Shown in pieces: positions 34,486 to 41,859 of a stretch of 64,000 nt of DNA. Each line of letters starts with the position of its first letter. Position 1 is the stretch's first letter. The stretch comes from Kutzneria sp. CA-103260. GTDB taxonomy: Bacteria; Actinomycetota; Actinomycetes; Mycobacteriales; Pseudonocardiaceae. Position numbers and translations under genes: made by a program. The stretch spans positions 5,642,001 through 5,706,000 of the forward strand of contig NZ_CP073318.1 of NCBI RefSeq assembly GCF_018263855.1. The letters are read 5' to 3'. The notes under the pieces are model-generated. The model was given only the letters and a program-made list of their open reading frames with translations. It did no database searches and had not been told where the DNA came from.

Positions 34486-35585
34486 GCCGGCACCCGCTGC
34501 CGCACGGCTGGGTGCAGCTCGCGAACGGCGGCCACGACGCGTGCCGGCGGGATCGGCCTGCGCAGCAGCGTGACAGCGTCCGGCGGGACCCGCTCCGACA
34601 TCGAGGCGGACATCGCGATCACCCGGGTGCCTCCCGCGGCCAGGTCGCGCCCGAGCTCGGCCGCGCCGGGCAGGAGCTGGTCGATGATCGCCACCGGCGG
34701 CGGGGTGGCCCGCTGACCGACCGCGGCGTGCACCGTCGCGGTCGTGACCACCTCCAGGCCCTCCGAGCGCAACATCCCCGCCAGACACCTGCTGACGAAC
34801 GGGTCGGCCTCGACCAGTAGCACCCGCGTGTCGCGGTCGTGGCCGGAAAAGGCATCGCGGGCCTCGGCTGTCCAGGCCAGGACCTGCCGCGCACTGTGCG
34901 TCAGAGGACGGCAGTTGTCCTCGGCGTGGCGGCGCAGCGTGGCCAGCGCGGTGGGGACGTCCGCACCGCTCCTGGCGGCCAGTGCGCCAGTCGCCTGCCA
35001 GGCGGTGACCTGGTTCTGGAACACGCGGTACTGCGTGAGATGCGAGGCCGTGTCGGGCAGGGCGTCGGCGGCGGAGTCGGCCAGCATGCCCGCGGCGGCG
35101 ATCACGGCCCAGCTGTGAACGGTGTCGAGTTCGTCGGTGAACACGGGCGCGCGGCGACACAGCAGCACCAGAGTCCCGACGAGGGCGTCGAAGGCCCGCA
35201 TCGGAGCCGTGTACAGGGTCCTGATCCCGTATGTGCCGGCGAACTGGGCCAGTCGCGGCCACTGCTCCGCCCGCGTCGCGGGGGCGTGGTACGCCGTCGC
35301 CGGCCCGTCCGCGTCGGTCAGATCGAGGTCACGCTCAGCCTGGAGAGCGTGGAACGTGTCGAACAGCCGGGGATCGGTCGCGGCGATCACGCAACGGCGT
35401 GCCGGGCCAGCCGACACCAACACGCCGGCGGCGGTCACGCCCGGAAGTTGTGCGCACGCGTCGGTGAGCAGGTAGGCAGCGTCGAGTGCGCACCCCCGGT
35501 TCGCCACCGTCCGGGCTAATCGCGTGATCGTCGAGTTCGGTCGCGGCGCCACTGGGCCCACCTCCTGTGCACTACCCATGTTCAT
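34482..35585 (-). CDS. GAF - ANTAR-like - receiver domain protein
   Basis: 367 aa. Residues 30-170 are a GAF domain, 185-240 an ANTAR-like segment (NQVTAWQATGALAARSGADV followed by LRRHAEDNCRPLTHSARQVL), and 253-357 a C-terminal receiver domain. The receiver has acidic E259/D261, phospho-acceptor Asp302 (AIIDQLLP) and Ser in AMSAS, but the conserved Lys is Arg (LLRRP). Canonical ANTAR regulators carry the receiver at the N-terminus, so this order is inverted and a GAF is added. ATG 35585 has GGAG eight bases upstream and overlaps the GAF-ANTAR stop by 14 bases. It sits between GAF-ANTAR and KaiC-like genes. Confidence 0.85.
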   Translation of the reverse strand: MNMGSAQEVGPVAPRPNSTITRLARTVANRGCALDAAYLLTDACAQLPGVTAAGVLVSAGPARRCVIAATDPRLFDTFHALQAERDLDLTDADGPATAYHAPATRAEQWPRLAQFAGTYGIRTLYTAPMRAFDALVGTLVLLCRRAPVFTDELDTVHSWAVIAAAGMLADSAADALPDTASHLTQYRVFQNQVTAWQATGALAARSGADVPTALATLRRHAEDNCRPLTHSARQVLAWTAEARDAFSGHDRDTRVLLVEADPFVSRCLAGMLRSEGLEVVTTATVHAAVGQRATPPPVAIIDQLLPGAAELGRDLAAGGTRVIAMSASMSERVPPDAVTLLRRPIPPARVVAAVRELHPAVRQRVPA

Positions 35586-36333
35586 CGTCGCGGCTCCGGT
35601 GGATGCCCGGCGCGTCATTCGGCCGCAGTCTCAGCACGCCCCCGATGACGTCGTCAGCGACATCGGACAACCGTCGGTCGGTGGCATAGGCGTGGCCGCG
35701 CAGCCGCAGCAACGCCTCGGCGAGCGTGCAGCTCAGCTGCACCGAGACCATGCCCGTGGCCTGGTGCACGGTCTGCCAGCGACCGTGGAACTCGTCGACC
35801 GCGAGCGCTTCCTCATCCAGTGCGCCGGCCTCGACCACCTGGTTGATCAACTGGCTGGTCATCACCTCGGCGAACGCCAGCGCCAAGTCCAGTTCGTCAC
35901 TGGAGAGCGCGCCCTCGCGTGCCCGGTAGACCTCCAGCACGCCGACCGTGATCTGCCCCATCAACAAGGGGAACGCGAAGACCGCGGACACCGACTCAGC
36001 CGCCGCGTCGGGGCCGAACACCGGCCACCGCGCGAGGAGCTGCTGATGGGACAGGTCCGCGACCAGAACGGGCAGGCCGTCGCGCACGGCCGTCAGAGCA
36101 GGTCCCTCCCCGAGGGTGATCTGGAGTTCGATCATCCGCTCGACGGTGTCGGTGGTCGCGCAGGCGGGCTCCGCCACGCCGAGGTCACCGAGCAGGTACA
36201 CACCGACGCCGAGCGCACCGAGCCACTCGTGGCACACGGAGGCGACATGACGCACCGATACCGGGGTGCCTTCGGCCCGCGCGCGGGCGCGCGCCTCCTG
36301 GTAGATGCTCTCCGGTTCCTGCTCGATAACCAC
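35572..36333 (-). CDS. GAF-ANTAR domain protein, first gene of the KaiC operon
   Basis: 253 aa. The GAF domain (GVGVYLLGDLGVAEPACATT, VSAVFAFPLLMGQITVGVLE) spans about 25-170 and the ANTAR domain (VHQATGMVSVQLSCTLAEAL, LRGHAYATDRRLSDVADDVI) about 190-240. It is a paralogue of the protein at 28810-29547, with matching domain boundaries throughout. Predicted to antiterminate transcripts by binding paired RNA hairpins when its GAF ligand is sensed. GTG start with a GGGGAGG ribosome-binding site. It leads a three-gene overlapping operon with the GAF-ANTAR-receiver and KaiC-like genes. Confidence 0.9.
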   Translation of the reverse strand: MVIEQEPESIYQEARARARAEGTPVSVRHVASVCHEWLGALGVGVYLLGDLGVAEPACATTDTVERMIELQITLGEGPALTAVRDGLPVLVADLSHQQLLARWPVFGPDAAAESVSAVFAFPLLMGQITVGVLEVYRAREGALSSDELDLALAFAEVMTSQLINQVVEAGALDEEALAVDEFHGRWQTVHQATGMVSVQLSCTLAEALLRLRGHAYATDRRLSDVADDVIGGVLRLRPNDAPGIHRSRDDEHG

Positions 36334-36672
36334 GCGCGCCGCCTCCCCAGCACCCTCGACCCTGTTCGTGCAGCCACATTGCGGTTGGCGACGCTAGCTT
36401 CGGAATCAGGACACCGACCAGAGCCGAAATGCTGTTCGCGAACACTGCTTTTGTCCCCAGCCGGGCACGGTCAGCCCGATGAGGCCGAACGGGTGGCGAT
36501 CAGGATCAGCAGGCCGGTCACGGTCTGCTCGCCGAGCGGCAGGGGAACGCGCAGCCGGAAGAGCACGATGTAGCCGGCTTTGACCGCGCAGCAGATGACG
36601 CCGACGAACTCAGCGAGTGGCAGCCGGCCGGCTGACGACGGGTGCCCTCGACGGCGTCGAGGGCACCTGCGT
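36334..36672. other. Intergenic region with possible small membrane ORF remnant
   Basis: A minus-strand frame ending at 36471 encodes a hydrophobic segment (FVGVICCAVKAGYIVLFRLR then VPLPLGEQTVTGLLILIA) of about 48 residues with no proper start codon or ribosome-binding site. It may be a fragment of a small membrane protein. The rest contains the promoter of the KaiC operon (near 36340-36420) and the terminator at 36641-36667. Confidence 0.4.
36641..36667 (-). terminator. Hairpin terminator for the ABM/coiled-coil gene
   Basis: A perfect 12-bp stem (36641-36652 with 36656-36667) and 3-nt loop, six bases beyond the stop codon at 36673. Confidence 0.75.
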
Positions 36673-38256
36673 TCACCGTTCGCGGCGGCCGCGGGCGGTG
36701 GCCAGGGGGTCGCCGTCGGTGCGCGGGACCTCGATGTCGCCGAACAGTTCCCGTTGCTGCGCCGGGGACAGACCCTCGGCCGAATCGGACGGCTGCTCGG
36801 AGCCGCGGGAGCGTTCCGATGCCTGGGCACGCTCCGGCTCGGGCTGCTGGCGGCGGTTCCACCAGCGGCGGCTCCGCTCCCGGTCGGCCGATCCGCTCCG
36901 ACCGGCCGGCCGGACTCCCGGCTGTTCCCACTGGGACTCGGTCGGCTGTTCATGGTTGCCGACGGCCCGCTGGGCGGCTTCGCGCAGGGCGGCCTGGCGC
37001 TGGGCTTCCTGTTGGGCCGCTTGCTGTTGCGCTGCCTCGCGCCGGGTGGCTTCCTGTTGTTCGGCCTCCCACAGGGCGATCTCCTGCTGGGCCGCCTCGC
37101 GCTGGGCGGCTATCCGCTCGTCGATCTCCCGTTGGGTGGCATCCCGTTGGGTGGCCTGACGCTGGGCTCGGTCGCGCTGGGCCGCCTCGCGCTGAGCGGC
37201 TTCACGCTGGGCCGCTTGCACCGCCTCATATTGGGCGGCCTGTTGCTGTTCGGCCTCCCACAGGTCCATCTCCCGCTGAGCCCGTTCCCACTGAACGGTG
37301 CCGGGCCGGGGCAGTGGCTGGGAGTGCGGCACCGGCGACTGCGGGCTCGGGGCCGGGCCCCAGCCCGACTCCCGGGCGACCAACTCCCGGAACTCCTCGT
37401 CCCACTGGTCCGGCGCCCATTGGGCCGAGGCCCGCTGGGGCCGTTCGACACGGGGACGCTCGACGCGGGGCGGCTCGGGTGGCAGCTGCTCACCGTGCGG
37501 CCGCTCGACTCGGGGCCGTTCCAGTCGGGGCGGCTCCGGCAGGGGCTGCTCCACGTGGGGTCGTTCGAACTGGGCAGACCGCTGCTGGGCAGCGTCTCGC
37601 AGCCGCGCGGCGCTCATCACCTGCGTGGCATCCACCGGGGCGGTCTCAGCGTTGGCCACTGCGTCCTGCGGCCGCTGGTGCTGGCCGGACATCTGTTGGC
37701 CGGACATCTGCTGGGCGGCGTCCCGCAGCCGGGCTGCGCTCATCACCTGGGTGGCATCGACCTGGGCCACCGCCGGTTCGACGTTGGGTTCCTCGACATG
37801 GGTTCGCGCATGCTGGCCGGACCGCTGCTGGGCGGTGTCCCGCATCCGAGCGGCGTCCATCACCTGCGTGGCATCGGCCCGAACAGCCTCGGTGTGGGCC
37901 GCCTCCCGCCGACGGCGTCCCCGACCGGCGGGGGCGGCCACCGGCGGCTGTTGTGGAGCGGCCTGTGCTTCGCCGACCTCGCGCTTGGCGTCGGAGCGGG
38001 TGGCGAACTTCTCGACGTACTCGATCCAGCGGGCGTAGGCGTGCGACTGCTCCCACTCGGCCAGGGAGTCCTCGTCGTCGAAGCGGTAGAAGATCTGCCA
38101 GTCACGGCCGGTCGACGAGGTGCCCATGACCCCGGCGCCGAGGTAGCCCCGCTGCCCCGCCGCCGTGCCCAGTAGCGCGGTCGCCGACACGGAGAACTGG
38201 CTCGCACGCCCGCGACGCACCTCATAGCTGAGAGTGACGGTGATCGGCCCGCTCAT
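36673..38256 (-). CDS. Antibiotic biosynthesis monooxygenase-domain protein with repeats and long coiled coil
   Basis: 527 aa. Residues 1-95 form an ABM-type ferredoxin-like dimeric domain (FSVSATALLGTAAGQRGYLG, WQIFYRFDDEDSLAEWEQSH). After a basic linker come three copies of a 20-residue unit (127-146, 166-185, 208-227) with core DATQVMxAARxRDxAQQ. Then a Pro/Glu/Arg-rich section (about 230-280), a long Gln/Ala/Glu/Arg coiled coil (about 320-460) and a basic, Trp-containing tail. ABM domains usually stand alone and oxidise or bind small aromatic compounds. Here the extensions suggest a scaffold or cytoskeletal role. No known relative is recognised. Confidence 0.75.
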   Translation of the reverse strand: MSGPITVTLSYEVRRGRASQFSVSATALLGTAAGQRGYLGAGVMGTSSTGRDWQIFYRFDDEDSLAEWEQSHAYARWIEYVEKFATRSDAKREVGEAQAAPQQPPVAAPAGRGRRRREAAHTEAVRADATQVMDAARMRDTAQQRSGQHARTHVEEPNVEPAVAQVDATQVMSAARLRDAAQQMSGQQMSGQHQRPQDAVANAETAPVDATQVMSAARLRDAAQQRSAQFERPHVEQPLPEPPRLERPRVERPHGEQLPPEPPRVERPRVERPQRASAQWAPDQWDEEFRELVARESGWGPAPSPQSPVPHSQPLPRPGTVQWERAQREMDLWEAEQQQAAQYEAVQAAQREAAQREAAQRDRAQRQATQRDATQREIDERIAAQREAAQQEIALWEAEQQEATRREAAQQQAAQQEAQRQAALREAAQRAVGNHEQPTESQWEQPGVRPAGRSGSADRERSRRWWNRRQQPEPERAQASERSRGSEQPSDSAEGLSPAQQRELFGDIEVPRTDGDPLATARGRRER

Positions 38257-38317
38257 ATCCGCGGCACACCCCTTTCCAGGCATCCGGGTGTGTTTACGCG
38301 GGCGCGACCGGATCGGT

Positions 38318-39049
38318 TCAACGGGCGGCGTAAGCGCCACCGTTGACGTGGACCACCTGGCCGGTGAGGTGGCCGGAGTCGGGGCGGGCCAGGAAGAACA
38401 CCGCCTCCGCGACCTCGCCGGGCGTGCCCGGCCGGCGGTTGAACGCGGCGGAGACCCGGGCGGCGACCCAGTCCTCGGACACGGTGCCGGCGAAGAACTC
38501 GGTGTCCAGGGTGACGCCGGGGGCCACGATGTTGGCGGTGATCCCACGGCCGCCGAGCGTCCGGGCCGTCTCGACGTTCCACGCCTCCAGGGCCGCCTTC
38601 GCCGCGCCGTAGGAACCAGATCCCTGTTTCGCCGCGATCGAGCCGATGGTGACCAGGCGGGCCCCGTCGGTCAGTCGCGGCTTGAGCGCCTCGGTGACCA
38701 GGACGGTGGTGAGCACGTTGGCCTCGTAGTTGGCCCGCCACGCGTCGGCCAGGCCGGCCAGATCGCCGGCGACGACGGCGGGGCGGCGGCGGTCGGTGTT
38801 GCCGCCGGCGTTGTTGACCAGCACGTCGACGCGGGCCGGCAGCTGGTCGAGCGCGGCCTGGACGGCGGCCGGGTCGGCGGCGTCGAACGCGACGTGGGCC
38901 ACGCCCAGCCGCTCGGCGGTGGCCGCCAGCACGTCCGCACGGCGTCCGGTGATCGTGACGTCGTGCCCGGACCTGGCGAACAGTTCGGCCGCGGCGGCGC
39001 CGATGCCGGTGCCGCCGCCGGTGACGACAACAGTGCGCTTGGAGGTCAT
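38318..39049 (-). CDS. Short-chain dehydrogenase/reductase (SDR)
   Basis: 243-aa Rossmann oxidoreductase. Cofactor motif VVVTGGGTGIGAA, NNAG in VDVLVNNAGG, catalytic Ser in LVTIGSIAAKQG and YxxxK in SYGAAKAALEAWN are all present, so it should be active with NAD(P)H. GRRADVL after the second strand favours NADPH. The substrate is unknown. ATG 39049 gives the canonical SDR start. It is divergent from the GntR regulator gene at 39136, across 86 bases, and is the likely target of that regulator. Confidence 0.9.
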   Translation of the reverse strand: MTSKRTVVVTGGGTGIGAAAAELFARSGHDVTITGRRADVLAATAERLGVAHVAFDAADPAAVQAALDQLPARVDVLVNNAGGNTDRRRPAVVAGDLAGLADAWRANYEANVLTTVLVTEALKPRLTDGARLVTIGSIAAKQGSGSYGAAKAALEAWNVETARTLGGRGITANIVAPGVTLDTEFFAGTVSEDWVAARVSAAFNRRPGTPGEVAEAVFFLARPDSGHLTGQVVHVNGGAYAAR

Positions 39050-39135
39050 GGCGGAAGTCTCGACGCCGAGCGTTCGAGGTGTCAAGAGATGTTCGAAATT
39101 CAAGCGCCATGTCGAAGTTGTGTAGGCTGCCGGCC

Positions 39136-39810
39136 ATGCCCACCAGCGCGAAGACCCGCACGGACGAGGTGCTCGACCGGGTGCGCGCCGACATCCTCGG
39201 CGGTCGCCTCGCCCCCGGTGAGCGGCTCAAGTTCGCCCCGCTGTGCCAGGCCTACGACGCCAGCGTCGGGCTGCTGCGGGAGGTGCTGAGCCGGCTGGCC
39301 GAGCAGGGTCTGGTGCTGGCCAGCCCGCAGGTGGGCTTCCAGGTCACGCCGATCTCCGTCGACGACCTGCTGGACCTGACCAGCACGCGGATGGACATCG
39401 AGGGCCTGGCGCTGCGACGCGGCATCGAACGCGGCGACACGGCCTGGCGGGCCCGGCTGGTGGCGACCCACTTCACCCTCGCCGACACGCCGCGCCGCGA
39501 CCAGGCCGACCCGACCCGGGTCACACCGGCCTGGGAGATCGCCCACGCGGACTTCCACGACGCGCTGCTCTCGGGCTGCGGCAGCCCCCGCCTCTACGCC
39601 ATCGCCACCGCGCTGCGCACCAGCGCGTGCCTGTACCGGCGCTGGTCGGAGGCGATCGACGCCACTGACGCGGCGCGTGATCCGGCGCTGGAACACGCCA
39701 CGATCCTGCGGCACACCATCGACGGCGAGGCGGACGCGGCCGTGGCCGCCCTCGCCGCGCACATCGAGCTGACCACCACGTTGATCGTGGCCTCCCGCAA
39801 GTCGCCCTGA
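39136..39810 (+). CDS. GntR-family transcriptional regulator (FadR/VanR-like)
   Basis: 224 aa. The N-terminal winged helix (LDRVRADILGGRLAPGERLK, LREVLSRLAEQGLVLASPQV) matches GntR proteins, and the C-terminal FCD domain is helical with metal-ligand-type residues (AHADFHDALLSGC, ATILRHTIDGEADAA). It is probably a dimeric repressor of the divergent SDR gene, released by a small acid or metabolite. ATG 39136 is chosen; ATG 39109 is possible. Confidence 0.88.
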   Translation: MPTSAKTRTDEVLDRVRADILGGRLAPGERLKFAPLCQAYDASVGLLREVLSRLAEQGLVLASPQVGFQVTPISVDDLLDLTSTRMDIEGLALRRGIERGDTAWRARLVATHFTLADTPRRDQADPTRVTPAWEIAHADFHDALLSGCGSPRLYAIATALRTSACLYRRWSEAIDATDAARDPALEHATILRHTIDGEADAAVAALAAHIELTTTLIVASRKSP

Positions 39811-39883
39811 ACGCCGACGTTGACGCTCCGGCCAGCGGAAACTACCGTCCTGACTTGACATTCACGTCATGAGGGAGCGGTGG

Positions 39884-40582
39884 ATGCCCGGGCGGGACGA
39901 CGAGCGCGGCGAGCGGATCCTGGACGCCGCCGCCGAGTTGGTGCTGCGCTGGGGCTACAAGCGGGTGACCATCGAGGATGTCGCCAAGCACGCCGGCATC
40001 GGCAAAGGCACTGTCTACCTGCACTTCCGCAACCGCGCCGAGCTGTTCGTGAGTGTGCTGGTGCGGGAGTCGGTGGCGATGACCGCCGACATGCTGGACG
40101 CGCTGCGGCGGGATCCGGTGATGATGCTGCCGGCCGAGCAGGCGCAGATGGTCTACCTGGGCGTGATGAAGCGGCCGCTGCTGCGGGCCATGTTCAGCCG
40201 GGACGTGGAGATCCTGGGCGATCTGGCGGCGGATCCCACCATCGCGCCGCTGCGGCGGGTGAAGATCGACCTGTTCGGCGACATGTTCCAGGTGCTGCGC
40301 GAGCACGGCCTGGTCCGCACCGACCAGGACCTGGAGAGCCAGCGCTACCTGATGACCGCCGTGCAGACCGGGTTCTACCTGGCGCGGCCGATGCTGGGGG
40401 CGTTCGCCGACACGCACAGCGACGAGGCCACGGCGAAGTTGTTGGCGCACACCGTCCGCGAGTCGCTGCAGACGCCCGGCCAGCCCGATCCCGAGGTGTT
40501 GCAGGCACTCGCGCCCAAGATGACGGCCATGCTCACGGACTTCCACCGGGCGCTGGCCGCCACCGTTCACGGCGAGGGCTGA
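39884..40582 (+). CDS. TetR-family transcriptional regulator
   Basis: 232 aa. The N-terminal helix-turn-helix is TIEDVAKHAGIGKGTVYLHF with the usual LDAAAELVLRWGYK lead-in. The C-terminal ligand domain is not classified further. ATG 39884 has GGGAG six bases upstream; ATG 39869 lies before that site and is less likely. A TGAC-N6-GTCA dyad (39856-39869) precedes the gene and may be an autoregulatory site. The 3' end overlaps the convergent MFS gene by 16 bases. Confidence 0.88.
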   Translation: MPGRDDERGERILDAAAELVLRWGYKRVTIEDVAKHAGIGKGTVYLHFRNRAELFVSVLVRESVAMTADMLDALRRDPVMMLPAEQAQMVYLGVMKRPLLRAMFSRDVEILGDLAADPTIAPLRRVKIDLFGDMFQVLREHGLVRTDQDLESQRYLMTAVQTGFYLARPMLGAFADTHSDEATAKLLAHTVRESLQTPGQPDPEVLQALAPKMTAMLTDFHRALAATVHGEG

Positions 40583-41799
40583 CGCACGTTCGTCACGGCC
40601 CGGACCGAGGGCAGGGCCAGCACCACGGCGCTGGCCACCAACTGCCAGCCGACGCCGACCGCGAGCACGGCGCCGATGCTGGTGGCGCCGGCCACCACTC
40701 CGGCCACCGCCAACCCGATCGGCCCCAAGGCGTAGGACCCGAACGAGACGTAGGAGTTGACGCGGGACAACGCCTCGGCCGGCACCTGCTGCTGCACGGT
40801 GGTGGACCACAAGGTGTTGAACACCGCGCCGGCGCATCCGGCGCCCGCCGCGCCGACCACCACGAGCGCCAACGGCAGGCCGGCCACCAGGCAGGCCGAG
40901 GGCGCCGCCCACAGGAACGAGACGGCGGTGGCCACGGCCAGCGGTCGGCGGGGCCGCCGGCCCAGCAGGGCGAACCCGGTGACCATGGCCCCGATCCCGT
41001 AGCCGGCCATGATCGCGCCCCACGCCCCGGCCCCGCCGTAGTGGGCCTGCGCCGAGGCCGGTCCCAGCACCAGATATGGCGCCCACACCAGGAGGTTGAA
41101 CAGGGCGAACTGAGTGGTGATGGCCCACAGCCAGGTCCGCGAGCTGAACTGGGTCCAGCCCTCACGCAGCTGCGTCAGCAGTGAGTCGCGGTGGCCAAAC
41201 GCCGTCGCTGGCACCTTCAGCAGGGCCAGGCCCACCACGCTGAGGGCGTAGCTGAGCGCATCGACGGCCAGCACCGCGGGCGCGCCGACCAGGGCGACCA
41301 GCACGCCGGCCAGCGCCGGGCCGGCGATGCTGGTGGCGGATCGGGACAGCCCGATCAGGGCGTTGGCCTCGTGCAGATATTCGCGTGGGGTCAGCGCCGG
41401 CACGAGTCCTTCCAGCGACGGGGTGAACAGCGCCTCACCAAGCCCGCCGATCGCGGCCAGCGCCATCACCGCGCCCAGCGGCGGGTGGCCCAGCGCGAAC
41501 AACAGCGCCACACCGCCCTGGCTGACCGCCCGGACGCCGTCGGCGGTCAGCATCACCAGCCGGCGCGGCAGGCGGTCGCCGAGCACACCGCCGCCGACCA
41601 GGAACAGCACCAGCGGCACGATCCGCGCCGCCAGCACATAGCCCAGGTCAGCCGGTGAACCGGTGCTGCCCAGCACCGCGAACGACAGCCCCACCGAGGC
41701 CATCGCCGACCCCAGCAGCGATCCGGAATAGGTCACGAAGAACAGTCGGAAACGACTGTCCCGAAACGGCGCCAACCGACCCTTCGACGCACGCAGCAT
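40567..41799 (-). CDS. MFS transporter (drug-efflux type)
   Basis: 410 aa with 12 predicted transmembrane helices, of the DHA3/EntS-like type. Cytosolic motif A-like loop VLGDRLPRRLVML lies between helices 2 and 3, and the two six-helix halves are separated by a charged loop (RDSLLTQLREGWTQF). It is probably a proton-coupled exporter of a drug or siderophore. GGGGGAGG precedes ATG 41799. It is convergent with the TetR gene, which may control it. The IS110 element is inserted within roughly 60-130 bases upstream, and a short CTCCT-GATCA-AGGAG dyad lies at 41828-41842. Confidence 0.88.
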   Translation of the reverse strand: MLRASKGRLAPFRDSRFRLFFVTYSGSLLGSAMASVGLSFAVLGSTGSPADLGYVLAARIVPLVLFLVGGGVLGDRLPRRLVMLTADGVRAVSQGGVALLFALGHPPLGAVMALAAIGGLGEALFTPSLEGLVPALTPREYLHEANALIGLSRSATSIAGPALAGVLVALVGAPAVLAVDALSYALSVVGLALLKVPATAFGHRDSLLTQLREGWTQFSSRTWLWAITTQFALFNLLVWAPYLVLGPASAQAHYGGAGAWGAIMAGYGIGAMVTGFALLGRRPRRPLAVATAVSFLWAAPSACLVAGLPLALVVVGAAGAGCAGAVFNTLWSTTVQQQVPAEALSRVNSYVSFGSYALGPIGLAVAGVVAGATSIGAVLAVGVGWQLVASAVVLALPSVRAVTNVRQPSP

Positions 41800-41827
41800 C
41801 CGGCCTCCCCCGTTACCTTTTTCGTAG

Positions 41828-41842
41828 CTCCTGATCAAGGAG
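41828..41842. promoter_or_regulatory. Short dyad upstream of the MFS gene
   Basis: CTCCT-GATCA-AGGAG, 29 bases upstream of the MFS start. It may be an operator or belong to the end of the neighbouring IS element. Confidence 0.3.
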
Positions 41843-41859
41843 TCGTGGTCGCCAGGCCC

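Noticed and set aside
36679..38175. Large plus-strand frame rich in Leu/Gly antisense to the coiled-coil gene
   Set aside because: It is the complement of Gln/Ala/Glu codons in the coiled coil and has no start signal or homology.
39855..39883. TTGACA as a -35 box for the TetR gene
   Set aside because: The matching -10 would fall on the ribosome-binding site of the chosen start; the TGAC-N6-GTCA dyad explains it better.
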